39,342 bases of DNA from Phycisphaerae bacterium (lineage in GTDB: Bacteria; Planctomycetota; Phycisphaerae; UBA1845), in NCBI GenBank assembly GCA_029260135.1, contig JAJDDV010000039.1, forward strand, positions 1-39,342, written 5' to 3'. This document shows, piece by piece, positions 1 to 8,015 of the stretch (position 1 is its first letter; each line of letters starts with the position of its first letter). The position numbers and the translations under genes are program-made. The notes under the pieces were generated by a model that was not told the DNA's origin, did not search any database, and saw only the letters and a program-made list of their open reading frames with translations.

Positions 1-981
1 CAAGGCCCCGGCGCCGCCAAGGAGATCGCCCACGCCGTTCGACGAATCAATGCCAGGAAAGCGGAACTGGGCGGCGTTGATCTTCTCATCGTCGGGCGCG
101 GCGGCGGCTCACTCGAAGACCTCTGGGCCTTCAACGAAGAAGTCGTCGCACGTGCCATCCACGCCAGCCGCATTCCCGTCATCAGCGCCGTCGGACATGA
201 AGTCGACGTGACCATCGCCGACCTCGTCGCCGATCTCCGCGCCGCCACCCCGACCGCCGCCGCGGAGCTGGCCGTCCCCGTGCTTGACGAGATCCTTGCC
301 GACTTGACCGCGCAAACCGAGCGACTGACGCGCGGCGTGTTCGCGAACCTCACTCTACTCCGTCAGCGTTTCGCAGGCCTGACGCAACGATCGCTCTTCC
401 GCGAACCGCTGCGTCTGGTCCACCGCAGGGGCCAACTCGTTGACGAAATCGAACACGGAATGCAGTCCGCCTGGTTCGATCGTCTCAGTGCCGCCCGTCG
501 GACCCTCGACCAGCGGGAAGCGATTGTTCGGCGAATCGCGCCGCACACCTATCTGCTGCAGCAGTCGCTTCGGCTTCGTGACATCGAGCACCGACTCCGC
601 ATCGCCATCACGCGACGCGCACAGGCCTCCGACCGGGCGTTGGACCGGATCGCGCAACGCATCGATCGCATCTCGCCGGAAAAGCTCTTCATCCTGTTGT
701 CCGACCGCCTTGCGCAGCGAACGCAAGCGTTGCACACCGGGATTCAGCATAGCATCGCACTCTCACTGCGCGACGTGCGCAGAAAGGAGGAGGTCCTCGC
801 TGCCATGAGCTACAAGAGCGTCCTCGGACGGGGATTCTCCATCACGCGAACGAAGAAAGGCCGCACCGTCGTGAGATCCCTGCGCCAACTGGAAGACGGT
901 CGGCGCGTCGTCACCCAACTCGACGACGGCGAGTTTGAAGCACAGATCGTAAACCTCAAACAACTGGAGTTGTTCGAATAG
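1..981 (+). CDS. xseA: Exonuclease VII large subunit, 5'-truncated
   Basis: Catalytic subunit of exonuclease VII, which degrades single-stranded DNA into oligonucleotides together with XseB. The frame is open from base 1, so the N-terminal OB-fold and part of the catalytic domain lie outside the window; about 326 residues remain. Family motifs are clear: [16 protein letters not shown] near residue 31, then [20 protein letters not shown] and TPTAAAE around residues 60-85. An Arg-rich helical region follows, and the C-terminal part contains LGRGFSITR as in other XseA proteins. The stop codon is 2 nt before the xseB start, so the two are surely co-transcribed. Any internal ATG start (for example 208) would remove conserved motifs and is rejected. 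Confidence 0.95.
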   Translation, partial: QGPGAAKEIAHAVRRINARKAELGGVDLLIVGRGGGSLEDLWAFNEEVVARAIHASRIPVISAVGHEVDVTIADLVADLRAATPTAAAELAVPVLDEILADLTAQTERLTRGVFANLTLLRQRFAGLTQRSLFREPLRLVHRRGQLVDEIEHGMQSAWFDRLSAARRTLDQREAIVRRIAPHTYLLQQSLRLRDIEHRLRIAITRRAQASDRALDRIAQRIDRISPEKLFILLSDRLAQRTQALHTGIQHSIALSLRDVRRKEEVLAAMSYKSVLGRGFSITRTKKGRTVVRSLRQLEDGRRVVTQLDDGEFEAQIVNLKQLELFE

Positions 982-983
982 CC

Positions 984-1220
984 ATGGCCAAGCGAAAACC
1001 GACATTTGAAGAAGCGCTCGCGCAGCTCGAAACGATCGCTCAGCAGATCGAACAGGGAGAGATCGGACTCGAAGAATCCATCACCCAATACGAGAAAGGA
1101 ATGGCCCTCGTCAAGCAGTGTCGAGACATCCTCGCCAAGGCCGAGCGCAAGATCCAGCAGCTGCAGGAACGCGAGGACGGGTCGCTCGAAGCCGCGCCGC
1201 TCGTGCGCGAAAGCGAATGA
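984..1220 (+). CDS. xseB: Exonuclease VII small subunit
   Basis: A 78-residue small subunit of exonuclease VII that binds the helical region of XseA. It has the usual family pattern: FEEALAQLETIAQQIEQGE at residues 8-26, then a second helix around EESITQYEKGMALVKQC and an acidic, variable tail. Length is normal for the family. The ATG is 2 nt after the xseA stop, with GGAG about 14 nt upstream inside xseA, which indicates translational coupling. Confidence 0.95.
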   Translation: MAKRKPTFEEALAQLETIAQQIEQGEIGLEESITQYEKGMALVKQCRDILAKAERKIQQLQEREDGSLEAAPLVRESE

Positions 1221-1242
1221 GGAAAAGTGACAGGTCGCGCCG

Positions 1243-1689
1243 CTACTGCGGCGCCGGCTCATCCCCGCCTTCTTGATCCGGCGGTCGTTTCCGCGCCTCG
1301 ACCTTGATCAACTCGAGCCGCGCCTCGCGAAGCAGTTCGTTCTGAGAATAGAGCTGGACCCGATACTCGCCCGGCTGCGGAAACGTCAGCCCGTGGAACT
1401 GAAGCGACAGGTTCGCGATCGCACGAGGGTCCTGAAAACGAACCTTGCCGCGCCCCTCGACGATCGCCGGGCGGGCGTCGTTGGAGTCGACAATTCGCAT
1501 GACGACCTCGGTTTCCCCGTACCCTTCCGTCAACGCGACGAAAACGCACAGCTGAGGATGCGACGCTGGAAACCCGCGCGTGTGAATCTTGCTGAACATC
1601 CCAATCAGCGACTGCTTGCCGGTCAACCGATCCGTGATGATCTGATCGCAAACGATCAATGACAGTACGTCGGGAGCGGGTTTAGCCAT
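1243..1689 (-). CDS. DUF6941-like conserved protein
   Basis: A 148-residue soluble protein of unknown function. The opening LSLIVCDQIITDRLTGKQSL, then IGMFSKIHTRGFPASHP and VFVALTEGYGETEVVMRIVD, match what I recall of the planctomycete DUF6941 family. Those proteins look like a single small beta-sandwich domain. The last 20 residues are charged and probably disordered. No signal peptide or membrane segment is visible. It faces xseB tail to tail with a 22-bp gap and is divergent from the C45 hydrolase gene. No good Shine-Dalgarno sequence precedes the ATG. The family assignment is from memory of sequence patterns. Confidence 0.8.
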   Translation of the reverse strand: MAKPAPDVLSLIVCDQIITDRLTGKQSLIGMFSKIHTRGFPASHPQLCVFVALTEGYGETEVVMRIVDSNDARPAIVEGRGKVRFQDPRAIANLSLQFHGLTFPQPGEYRVQLYSQNELLREARLELIKVEARKRPPDQEGGDEPAPQ

Positions 1690-1997
1690 GACGGTACACT
1701 ATCCGTGTCGGCCCGGATCGGGTAGTGCTCCAGGGCCTCACGGAGCCCAGTCTATCCGCCAGATGTCGCAGGATCAAACGAGCGGCCTCGAGGCCGCTTC
1801 CAGAACATCCATTCGTCACCGAAGCGTCCCGCACCCTCGATCCGATGTCGTCTCGAGCCCCTTCCGCATTTTCTTGTAGAAGTCCTGGACCTGACGCGAT
1901 ATCCTGGACGCCATTCGGTATCTTCATGGCGTCGAGGCCGCTGAACCGGGCCCTGATTCCCTCGGTGGCGCCACCTACTCCACGAATAGGGGATTGA
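1690..1997. other. Divergent intergenic region, no gene recognised
   Basis: This 308-bp gap separates the divergent DUF6941-like and C45 hydrolase genes and should hold promoters for both. An open frame crosses it on the minus strand, but it has no family resemblance and runs through the signal peptide of the C45 gene. I see no convincing -10/-35 pair. Confidence 0.5.
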
Positions 1998-3239
1998 ATG
2001 ATGAGAAGAAACAGCCTTCCCAACCTCACGACGATCAGCCTGCTATCGCTCCTGCTGACCCTTCCGGTGCTCGCCGGTCCGCCCGATGTCGCCGTCACCG
2101 GATCGCTCACCCAGGTCGACGGTATCGATGTCCTGCGCGTCTGGGGCACACCGCAACAGCGCGGCTTTGCGCACGGATACCTTCTGGCCGACACAATCCC
2201 CTCCATGATCGATCAATTCCTCGCCCATGGACCACTCGGCGGCACCACGGATCGCTACAAGAGGTACGTGCTCCCCAAGCTCGCCAGAATGAAGGTCGAC
2301 CCACGCCACGAAGCCGAGATGCGCGGCATTCTCGAAGGGCTCGAGGCGAAACTCGGCCGGTCGCCACAGATCCCGTTTCTCGGCCGGGCGCTTCGTTACG
2401 ACGACATTGTCGCCGTCAATTGCACGAGCGACTTCATTCGATCCGGCTGTTCCTCCTTCGCCGCCTGGGGCGACATGACCGCCGACGGTCACACCATCGC
2501 CGGGCGCAACATGGATTGGCCGGTCGTCCCCGCTTTGCTCGACACCCTCATCGTCATGGTCAACACGCCCTCTGAAGACGGCGACGATCTCGGCTGGGTG
2601 TCGGTCACCTGGCCGACCTATGTCGGTTGCCTCACCGGAATGAACGCCGAAGGCGTCTCCGTCGCCACGCATGACGCCGGAGGCCGACCGCCATCCGGCT
2701 CACGCGGATTCACCCCCTATAGCTGGACCTTTCGCCGCGCGCTCGAGTCCGCCCATCCGACCTCAGCCGTCGACGATATCGCCCAGGTGATCCGCCGTCA
2801 CACGTCGATCGTCGGCAACAACATGATGATGACCCGACCCTTCACCGGCAGTGGAACGGGCGCGCTTGTCCTCGAGTTCGATGCCGACCAGGCCGAAAGC
2901 GGCGGACTCACCATTCGACGACCGGAAGAAGGGAATACCTTCGTCGTCTGCACGAATCACTTTCGACAGCGATCCAAACCGACCCCGTGCCGGCGTTACG
3001 CCGGGCTCACTTCGACGCTGGGAAAGATCGCCAAAAGCGGCGGAAGTCGTAGTGTCACGCTGGATCGAGGATGGAAAATGCTCCGCGGCGTCTCCATGGA
3101 CGGCATCCTCACCTATCACAGCGTGATATTCGAACCCAACAAACGCCTGATGCACGTCGCCTTCACTCAAAAGGGAGAACACGCCCCCAAGTGCAAGAAG
3201 GTTACCCTCGACGTCACTGAATTGCTGACCGGGAAGTAG
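1998..3239 (+). CDS. Secreted C45-family Ntn hydrolase (acyltransferase/amidase-like)
   Basis: A 413-residue protein of the C45 family, which includes penicillin acyl-CoA:6-APA acyltransferase and phospholipase B-like enzymes. These are made as precursors that cleave themselves to expose an N-terminal nucleophile. A signal peptide is evident (LTTISLLSLLLTLPVLAG, cleavage near residue 27). The family core is RVWGTPQQRGFAHGYLLAD at 47-65. The putative autocleavage site SGCSSFAAWG places nucleophile Cys151, and GHTIAGRNMDWP at 164-175 is the usual following strand. The C-terminal part has CTNHF followed by a C45-like tail. AGGGGAT lies upstream of paired ATG codons (1998 and 2001). Substrate cannot be deduced; a periplasmic amide or acyl substrate is likely. 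Confidence 0.88.
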   Translation: MMRRNSLPNLTTISLLSLLLTLPVLAGPPDVAVTGSLTQVDGIDVLRVWGTPQQRGFAHGYLLADTIPSMIDQFLAHGPLGGTTDRYKRYVLPKLARMKVDPRHEAEMRGILEGLEAKLGRSPQIPFLGRALRYDDIVAVNCTSDFIRSGCSSFAAWGDMTADGHTIAGRNMDWPVVPALLDTLIVMVNTPSEDGDDLGWVSVTWPTYVGCLTGMNAEGVSVATHDAGGRPPSGSRGFTPYSWTFRRALESAHPTSAVDDIAQVIRRHTSIVGNNMMMTRPFTGSGTGALVLEFDADQAESGGLTIRRPEEGNTFVVCTNHFRQRSKPTPCRRYAGLTSTLGKIAKSGGSRSVTLDRGWKMLRGVSMDGILTYHSVIFEPNKRLMHVAFTQKGEHAPKCKKVTLDVTELLTGK

Positions 3240-3307
3240 CGGGAACTTGGGGTGCGCCGTGCGAACCACCTCCGACACGAAGGGTCCGCTGTGCGGAACA
3301 CCAGCGG

Positions 3308-3706
3308 CTAGAAGATCAAGTGCAGCAGATAGTCAATGCGCCCCGACAGCACCAACTCACGACCTGAGTACCGCATGACGCGCTGCATCTCCCGGCGATA
3401 CGCCGGATGGTAGCAGTGTTCGCTGCACCGCTTGCACGATGGCTTGGGGTTCATCGGGCATCGCGTACGTTTGACGAACGCATGGGCCAGCAGCTTGGTG
3501 CACGGCGGGCACAGTTCCACCGCGCCACCGGCGATGGATCGAACGTCATGCGTCTTCAACTCGACCGGGCATTTGGTGTCATCTGCGTGGCACTTCCGGC
3601 AGTAAACCGAAATGAAGCGCACAAGCGTCCGCAAATCGCGCCGGACCGAACGATCCGCCAACGTGGCGCTTCCGTCCCAATAGGATGACGCGATGTTTCG
3701 TACCAT
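3308..3706 (-). CDS. YgbA-like protein (nitrous oxide-stimulated promoter family)
   Basis: A cysteine-rich cytoplasmic protein of 132 residues. It matches the family called nitrous oxide-stimulated promoter / YgbA: RRDLRTLVRFISVYCRKCH near the start, then CPPCTKLLAHAF, CPMNPKPSCKRCSEHCYHP and MQRVMRYSGRELVL. I count ten cysteines, most in CxxC-type pairs, suggesting metal or Fe-S binding; this is inference. E. coli YgbA has been linked to nitrosative stress. The start is placed at ATG 3706, because the frame could extend to 3832 but the extra 42 residues are low-complexity Arg-rich and outside the family. It lies convergent to the C45 hydrolase gene. Confidence 0.85.
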   Translation of the reverse strand: MVRNIASSYWDGSATLADRSVRRDLRTLVRFISVYCRKCHADDTKCPVELKTHDVRSIAGGAVELCPPCTKLLAHAFVKRTRCPMNPKPSCKRCSEHCYHPAYRREMQRVMRYSGRELVLSGRIDYLLHLIF

Positions 3707-4059
3707 AGCTGCCCTTGCCGTCTCGACGCGCGTCCGACCGACGCCAGGCGCCTGCGCTCTCGAGCGTCTGGCGACGTTGCTGATCTCGACGCGCGGCGCC
3801 GCACATCGAGGCTTCCGACGGGAGACCTGCAAAGGACGTTCCAGAATTACGATATGCGTATGGGAATATGGCGATTAGGGCCGCGGCACGGTGCGCCGCC
3901 GAAACGAGGACGGGTCCCGGCGCCCGGTACACGCGATGCCTGCTCTTATGGGACCATGCGGAGCAGGACCGCTCAACCCGACGACGCGGCGCGCGATCGC
4001 CCGTTTCCGGAACCCGATCGGAACAAGGCGCCTGTTTCTTCGCCGCAACCGTGTCCGTC
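3707..4059. other. Intergenic region, no gene recognised
   Basis: About 350 bp lie between two minus-strand genes: upstream of the YgbA-like gene and downstream of the M43 protease. Short open frames on both strands have no recognisable protein features. It should contain the promoter of the YgbA-like gene, but I cannot identify one with confidence. Confidence 0.4.
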
Positions 4060-5877
4060 CTACGGGCAAGGGGCAGCCGCGGGCGGGAACGGATACGCCG
4101 CTCCGCGGAAGGCATCCAACGCGTACGACACGTCGGAGATGTTGATGATCCAGTCCAGTGCGCCTGGTGAGACATCCATCCGGATTTTTGCCGGTGCGCC
4201 GCTACGGTTCTGAAACTTGTCAACGATCGCCACGACATCCGTGGGAACACCCACGGATCCATCAGGGCTCGCCCAACGATCGCTACCGGTGTCATACGCC
4301 CCGACCACGTCACCCCAGGCGCTGAGCCGAATGTTCAGCGCCGCCGAGTATGAACTCTGATCGGCGATGTCACAATTGGCCCGGACAGCCTCGATCGTAT
4401 ACGCACCACCGGGCACAAACGACTCGTCGTAAACATGGACGACACCCTCCGTCGTCCAGTCGGTGAACAAAGGAACACACGCCAGCGGCGCCGCACGGAA
4501 CGTGGGAAAACGCGACGCACTCGCCGGGTCGACCGATCCGGCGTTTTCCGTAATGTCGATCGGTTCACCGACCCACGCCTGCCAACCGGGGCCCGTCACA
4601 CGAAGCGCCGTCAACACCGCCGGATTCTGAGGCGCCAGCGACAGGGTGCGATTCTGTGTTCCAAATCCCGCATCCGGCACCGCGGAATCCGCCATCGGTT
4701 CGGCCGCCACGTAACAGCTGATCGGACAGTGGCAGTCCGCCAGGCACGCACCCGGACACGCCGCATCGTCCGCACCGTCACACTCCTCGATCGTCTCTCG
4801 GATGTTGTTTCCGCACACGGCACCGCCCACAATCTCAAAGAGATCGGGGCGATAGAACAACAGGCTGCAGCGCATACGCCGCGCCTGATCCGGTGTGAAC
4901 TCCTCCATGCAGGAATCGTTGGAATAGTCCAGGTAGTTGTGGACCGGATCCGAACTTCCGCATGAACTCGCGTTCGGACATCCGCTCGTTGGATACTCCT
5001 GCGGATTCGTATCGCAGATCAAATCGCCGCTGGTATAGCAGGCCGTCGGACTCGTGCACGCCCAGGAAAACGTGTGCTCCAGACCGAAGTAATGACCCAC
5101 CTCGTGCGTCGCCGTTCGACCCAGATTGAACGGCGGTCCGATCGGTCCGTTCCGACCGAAAGACGACCAGAGAACCACCACCCGATCCGCATTGGATCCG
5201 GCGATTCCCCCCTGCGGAAGATCAGGAACGTAACCCAGGTTCCCGCTCGCCGAGTTCGTATAGATGTTGAGATACCGGTTCGTATCCCATGCCAGGGTGT
5301 TCCAGTACGCGCCGCCGTCGTTGTACCACGTCGTGTTATCGCTATACGTAATCCCGTTCGTCGGACTGCCCAACGGGTCATGCGTGGCCAGGTAGAACTC
5401 GATTTGAATATCGGTTCCGTTCGCGCCGTTCGTTCCGATCATCGCGAGGAAATCCTCGTTCAAAATGTCGATCTGGCTTTGTACCATTGCCTCGCTGATA
5501 TGACCGGTCGCCCCGCTGCTCGTGCGAATCACGTGAACCACAACCGGAATGCGATACAGCTCCACCGACGGATCATACGCCGGATCGGGATTGGTCAGCG
5601 AGAACGTGCAGTCCTGTGGACCTTCCGCAACCGCGGCCACCGCCACGTTCACCCCCGATGACACCGTACCGCAACGAAGCGCTTTCCGTGCAAACGTCTC
5701 CGACTGCGTGTAATCCTGCCAGCTCCAAAACGAGACGCCGTCAACGACGATGACCGGTTCCGAAACTTCAGCCGCACTGTCGACAACGCCGCCCTCATCG
5801 GCCCAGGCAAACGAGCCTACGCCCGTACACAGAACAAACTGAGCCAGCACAAATCCACGCAGCATCCGTCCATGCAT
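4060..5877 (-). CDS. Exported M43-type zinc metalloprotease with Cys-rich repeat and C-terminal module
   Basis: A 605-residue exported protease. Residues 1-26 form a signal peptide ending SFAWA. A pappalysin/cytophagalysin (M43) domain spans about 105-345: the zinc site HEVGHYFGLEH gives ligands His258, His262 and His268 with catalytic Glu259, and NYLDYSNDSCMEEFTPDQ supplies the Met-turn typical of M43. A myxococcus-type cysteine-rich repeat (CGNNIRETIEECDGADDAAC) follows near 355-390. Residues 422-605 form a C-terminal module shared with the 1657-residue protein at 9548-14521; it ends in VDKFQN and ISDVSYALDAFRG dockerin-like helices. GGGGGAA sits 7 nt before the ATG. It is likely a secreted or cell-surface endopeptidase; substrate unknown. 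Confidence 0.9.
   Translation of the reverse strand: MHGRMLRGFVLAQFVLCTGVGSFAWADEGGVVDSAAEVSEPVIVVDGVSFWSWQDYTQSETFARKALRCGTVSSGVNVAVAAVAEGPQDCTFSLTNPDPAYDPSVELYRIPVVVHVIRTSSGATGHISEAMVQSQIDILNEDFLAMIGTNGANGTDIQIEFYLATHDPLGSPTNGITYSDNTTWYNDGGAYWNTLAWDTNRYLNIYTNSASGNLGYVPDLPQGGIAGSNADRVVVLWSSFGRNGPIGPPFNLGRTATHEVGHYFGLEHTFSWACTSPTACYTSGDLICDTNPQEYPTSGCPNASSCGSSDPVHNYLDYSNDSCMEEFTPDQARRMRCSLLFYRPDLFEIVGGAVCGNNIRETIEECDGADDAACPGACLADCHCPISCYVAAEPMADSAVPDAGFGTQNRTLSLAPQNPAVLTALRVTGPGWQAWVGEPIDITENAGSVDPASASRFPTFRAAPLACVPLFTDWTTEGVVHVYDESFVPGGAYTIEAVRANCDIADQSSYSAALNIRLSAWGDVVGAYDTGSDRWASPDGSVGVPTDVVAIVDKFQNRSGAPAKIRMDVSPGALDWIINISDVSYALDAFRGAAYPFPPAAAPCP
4063..4614 (-). other. Shared C-terminal module, copy 1 (in the M43 protease)
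   Basis: The last 184 residues of the protease align along their length with the end of the giant beta-helix protein. Shared positions include LTALRV, ITENAG, DW then HVY.ESFVPGG.Y.IEAVR, a WGD block, W..P.G.V.VP.D.VA.VDKF.N, and finally I.ISD.....AFRG..YPF followed by PC. The last two helices resemble the duplicated F-hands of dockerins. Confidence 0.8.
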
Positions 5878-6396
5878 GTTCGATTCCCCCTGATTCGGGT
5901 GGTTCCCCCAGGCCTCAGACTCTCTTTAACACGGTCGAGGAAGGCCAGGCAAGGTCGATCCTTCGACCCGATCCTCGCCTTCCACTCGACCACAACAACG
6001 TCCGATAGGTGGAGGACGAATACAAGGCGATTATACCCAAAACGGGTCCGAACGCGAAATGTTCCCCGTTTCCCGGCTCGAGCGCGCTGAATCGCGGCGT
6101 CCGAGACACGCAAAGAAACACGTTCCTCCGAGGATGCGACCGTCGACGGATAGCCTGGGCAAGCAGCAGCTTGCCCTTGTCCTTCGCGTGAACGGTGGGC
6201 CGGTGGTCCATGACTTCAGACCGCCAGGACTTGATGATGGAGACATGGTCTTTGGCAAACCTGCGGCGATGACCAAGCGAAACGCCGCCATGCGTTGAAT
6301 CCGTGACTCGTGTGGAAATCATCGCTTCATCATCCCTCACGGCCATAGCCCACCACGACGGAGAGAATCAAACCAAGCTGGAAAGGGGCGTCGCCC
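5878..6396. other. Intergenic region upstream of the protease, no gene recognised
   Basis: This 519-bp stretch separates the minus-strand protease from the plus-strand pseudogene. Overlapping open frames occur on both strands, but none carries a recognisable motif. A minus-strand TATAAT at 6035-6030, preceded by GGG, lies about 150 bp upstream of the protease ATG and may be its -10 element. Confidence 0.4.
6030..6035 (-). promoter_or_regulatory. Candidate -10 box of the M43 protease gene
   Basis: The minus strand reads GGGTATAATCGCC here, a perfect sigma70-type -10 hexamer. The sequence 17 nt upstream (TTCGCG) is a poor -35, so this is only a candidate. The implied 5' leader is about 145 nt. 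Confidence 0.3.
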
Positions 6397-6944
6397 GTGG
6401 AGGAACGTCTAACCGTTTTCGCCATCCTGATGATCACGGTTGGCGGCTGCGTCATGCAGGACGCCCCCAAACGCTGCTGAATTCCAGCCGCAGTGTCGAG
6501 GGTCCGCGGAAACGTTGTCACCACCCTCGGCGGGCAGGACAGCATCACCGCTCCACCCGGATCCGATACCGTGTACGCCTCGGGCGACCTCGAGTGGTCG
6601 GTCGCGACGAAGCGCGTTGACCTGCACGCAGGGAACGAGCATCCATCACGGCGCGACTTCGATACGAGGTCGACACAACCGGCTGGCTTTCCAGCGACTT
6701 CCACACCCACACGTTGACGCACTCAGGCCACGGCGATGCCGATCTCGAAGAACGCGTCATCACCTGCATCGCCGAAGGGCTCGAGTTCGCCGTTGCGACC
6801 GATCACAACCACAACACCGATTATCATTCAACCATGAAGAAGCTCGGCGCGGGCAGTCCCCTGACAGCGGTGACCCGCAACGAAGTGCCCGGTCCCACAG
6901 GCCACCTCAACGCCTTTCCTCTCGGCCCCGCGGCTCCGGAATGG
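6397..6944 (+). pseudogene. Decayed CehA/McbA-type PHP-domain metallohydrolase lipoprotein
   Basis: Remnant of an exported metal-dependent hydrolase. A GTG at 6397, after GGAAAGGGG, opens a lipoprotein-like signal (LTVFAILMITVGGC) but meets TGA at 6478. The same frame continues to about residue 80 after that stop. The conserved PHP portion is then found in another frame from about 6654: LRYEVDTTGWLSSDFHTHT, then LEERVITCIAEGLEFAVATD followed by HNHNTDY, and GHLNAFPLGPAAPEW. These match the metal-binding start of the CehA/McbA family (HTHT, TDHNH). Similarity stops abruptly at about 6944, where several hundred further residues would be expected. At least one nonsense codon, one frameshift and a large 3' deletion are therefore present. 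Sequencing error cannot explain the missing 3' half. Confidence 0.72.
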
Positions 6945-7104
6945 AGGATTGACCTCAGTTGTAGCATGGGGTGGCCCCGGCTCGTTTTCGAGCCCCTGCG
7001 GTGAGCGGGCATTTGGGATATGCTGTCGGCCGTTCAAAGAATCGAATCGCGCGGCGGCGCGGCCAGAGCACAGTCACTTAGAAATACGGTGGGACGTAAC
7101 GAAC

Positions 7105-8013
7105 ATGAAGCCGAATCTCGTCATTCTTGCGGCTGGAATGGGAAGCCGGTACGGCGGTATGAAGCAGCTCGAGGCTGTTGGACCCGGCGGTGCGACGATC
7201 ATGGACTACTCGATCTTCGACGCCCTGCGCGCGGGGTTCGGGAAGGTCACGTTCGTGATTCGCACCGAGATGGAGGAGGCGTTTCACGCGGCGATCGGTA
7301 GTCGTTATGCCTCGCGCGTCGAAATCGCCTATGCGTTTCAGCGTCTTGATGGGCTTCCCTCCGGATTCTCGGTGCCCACGGATCGGACGAAGCCCTGGGG
7401 TACGGGGCAGGCGGTGTTGGCGGCGAGGGAATGCGTGGCGGAACCGTTCGCGGTGATCAACGCGGACGATTTCTATGGAGCGGACGCGTACGTTCGCCTG
7501 GTCGAATTCCTTCGGCAGGAAGATTCCGGCGACGGTCCGACCTACGCGATGGTAGGATACCGTCTTCGCGACACGCTGAGCGATGCCGGAGAGGTGAATC
7601 GCGGTGTCTGTCAGTGCGGAGGCGACGGACGACTTTCACGGATTACCGAGATTACAGGGATTCGCGCGAGTGGGGATGGGGGAGTGTACGTCGACGAGGG
7701 AGGCGCGGAACAGGTGATCGGCGGCGATGAGCGCGTGTCGATGAACGCATGGGGGTTTACGCCGGTGTTCCTCAAGCAACTCCGCGAGCGCTTCGAGATG
7801 TTCCTGCGAGAACAGGCGACGTCGATGACGGCGGAGTTTTACTTGCCTGCGGCGATTCAGGACTTGATGGAGGCCGGCCGCGCGCAGGTCGAGGTGTTGC
7901 CGACCGAGGATCGCTGGGTCGGCGTGACCTATCCCCAGGACAAAGCGTACGTGGTGGCCACGATCGACTCGTTGGTCGCGAGCGGCCGGTATCCGCGGCA
8001 GCTCTGGGCGTGA
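7105..8013 (+). CDS. Sugar-phosphate nucleotidyltransferase
   Basis: A 302-residue enzyme with the GT-A-like nucleotidyltransferase fold, expected to join a sugar 1-phosphate to an NTP and give an NDP-sugar plus pyrophosphate. The signature LVILAAGMGSRYGGMKQL at 5-22 is the nucleotide-binding loop with its downstream lysine. PWGTGQAVLAA near 96 contacts the base, and NADDFYG near 118 carries the metal-binding aspartates. The start is ATG 7105, placing the signature near the N-terminus; the upstream extension of the frame is not protein-like. The gene abuts the kinase gene, whose GTG/ATG start region overlaps or follows this stop. Which NTP and sugar are used cannot be read from sequence. Confidence 0.88.
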   Translation: MKPNLVILAAGMGSRYGGMKQLEAVGPGGATIMDYSIFDALRAGFGKVTFVIRTEMEEAFHAAIGSRYASRVEIAYAFQRLDGLPSGFSVPTDRTKPWGTGQAVLAARECVAEPFAVINADDFYGADAYVRLVEFLRQEDSGDGPTYAMVGYRLRDTLSDAGEVNRGVCQCGGDGRLSRITEITGIRASGDGGVYVDEGGAEQVIGGDERVSMNAWGFTPVFLKQLRERFEMFLREQATSMTAEFYLPAAIQDLMEAGRAQVEVLPTEDRWVGVTYPQDKAYVVATIDSLVASGRYPRQLWA

Positions 8014-8015
8014 TC

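Noticed and set aside
1682..2206. 174-residue open frame on the minus strand
   Set aside because: It overlaps the signal peptide and N-terminus of the well-supported C45 hydrolase, has no family resemblance and is typical of antisense frames in GC-rich DNA.
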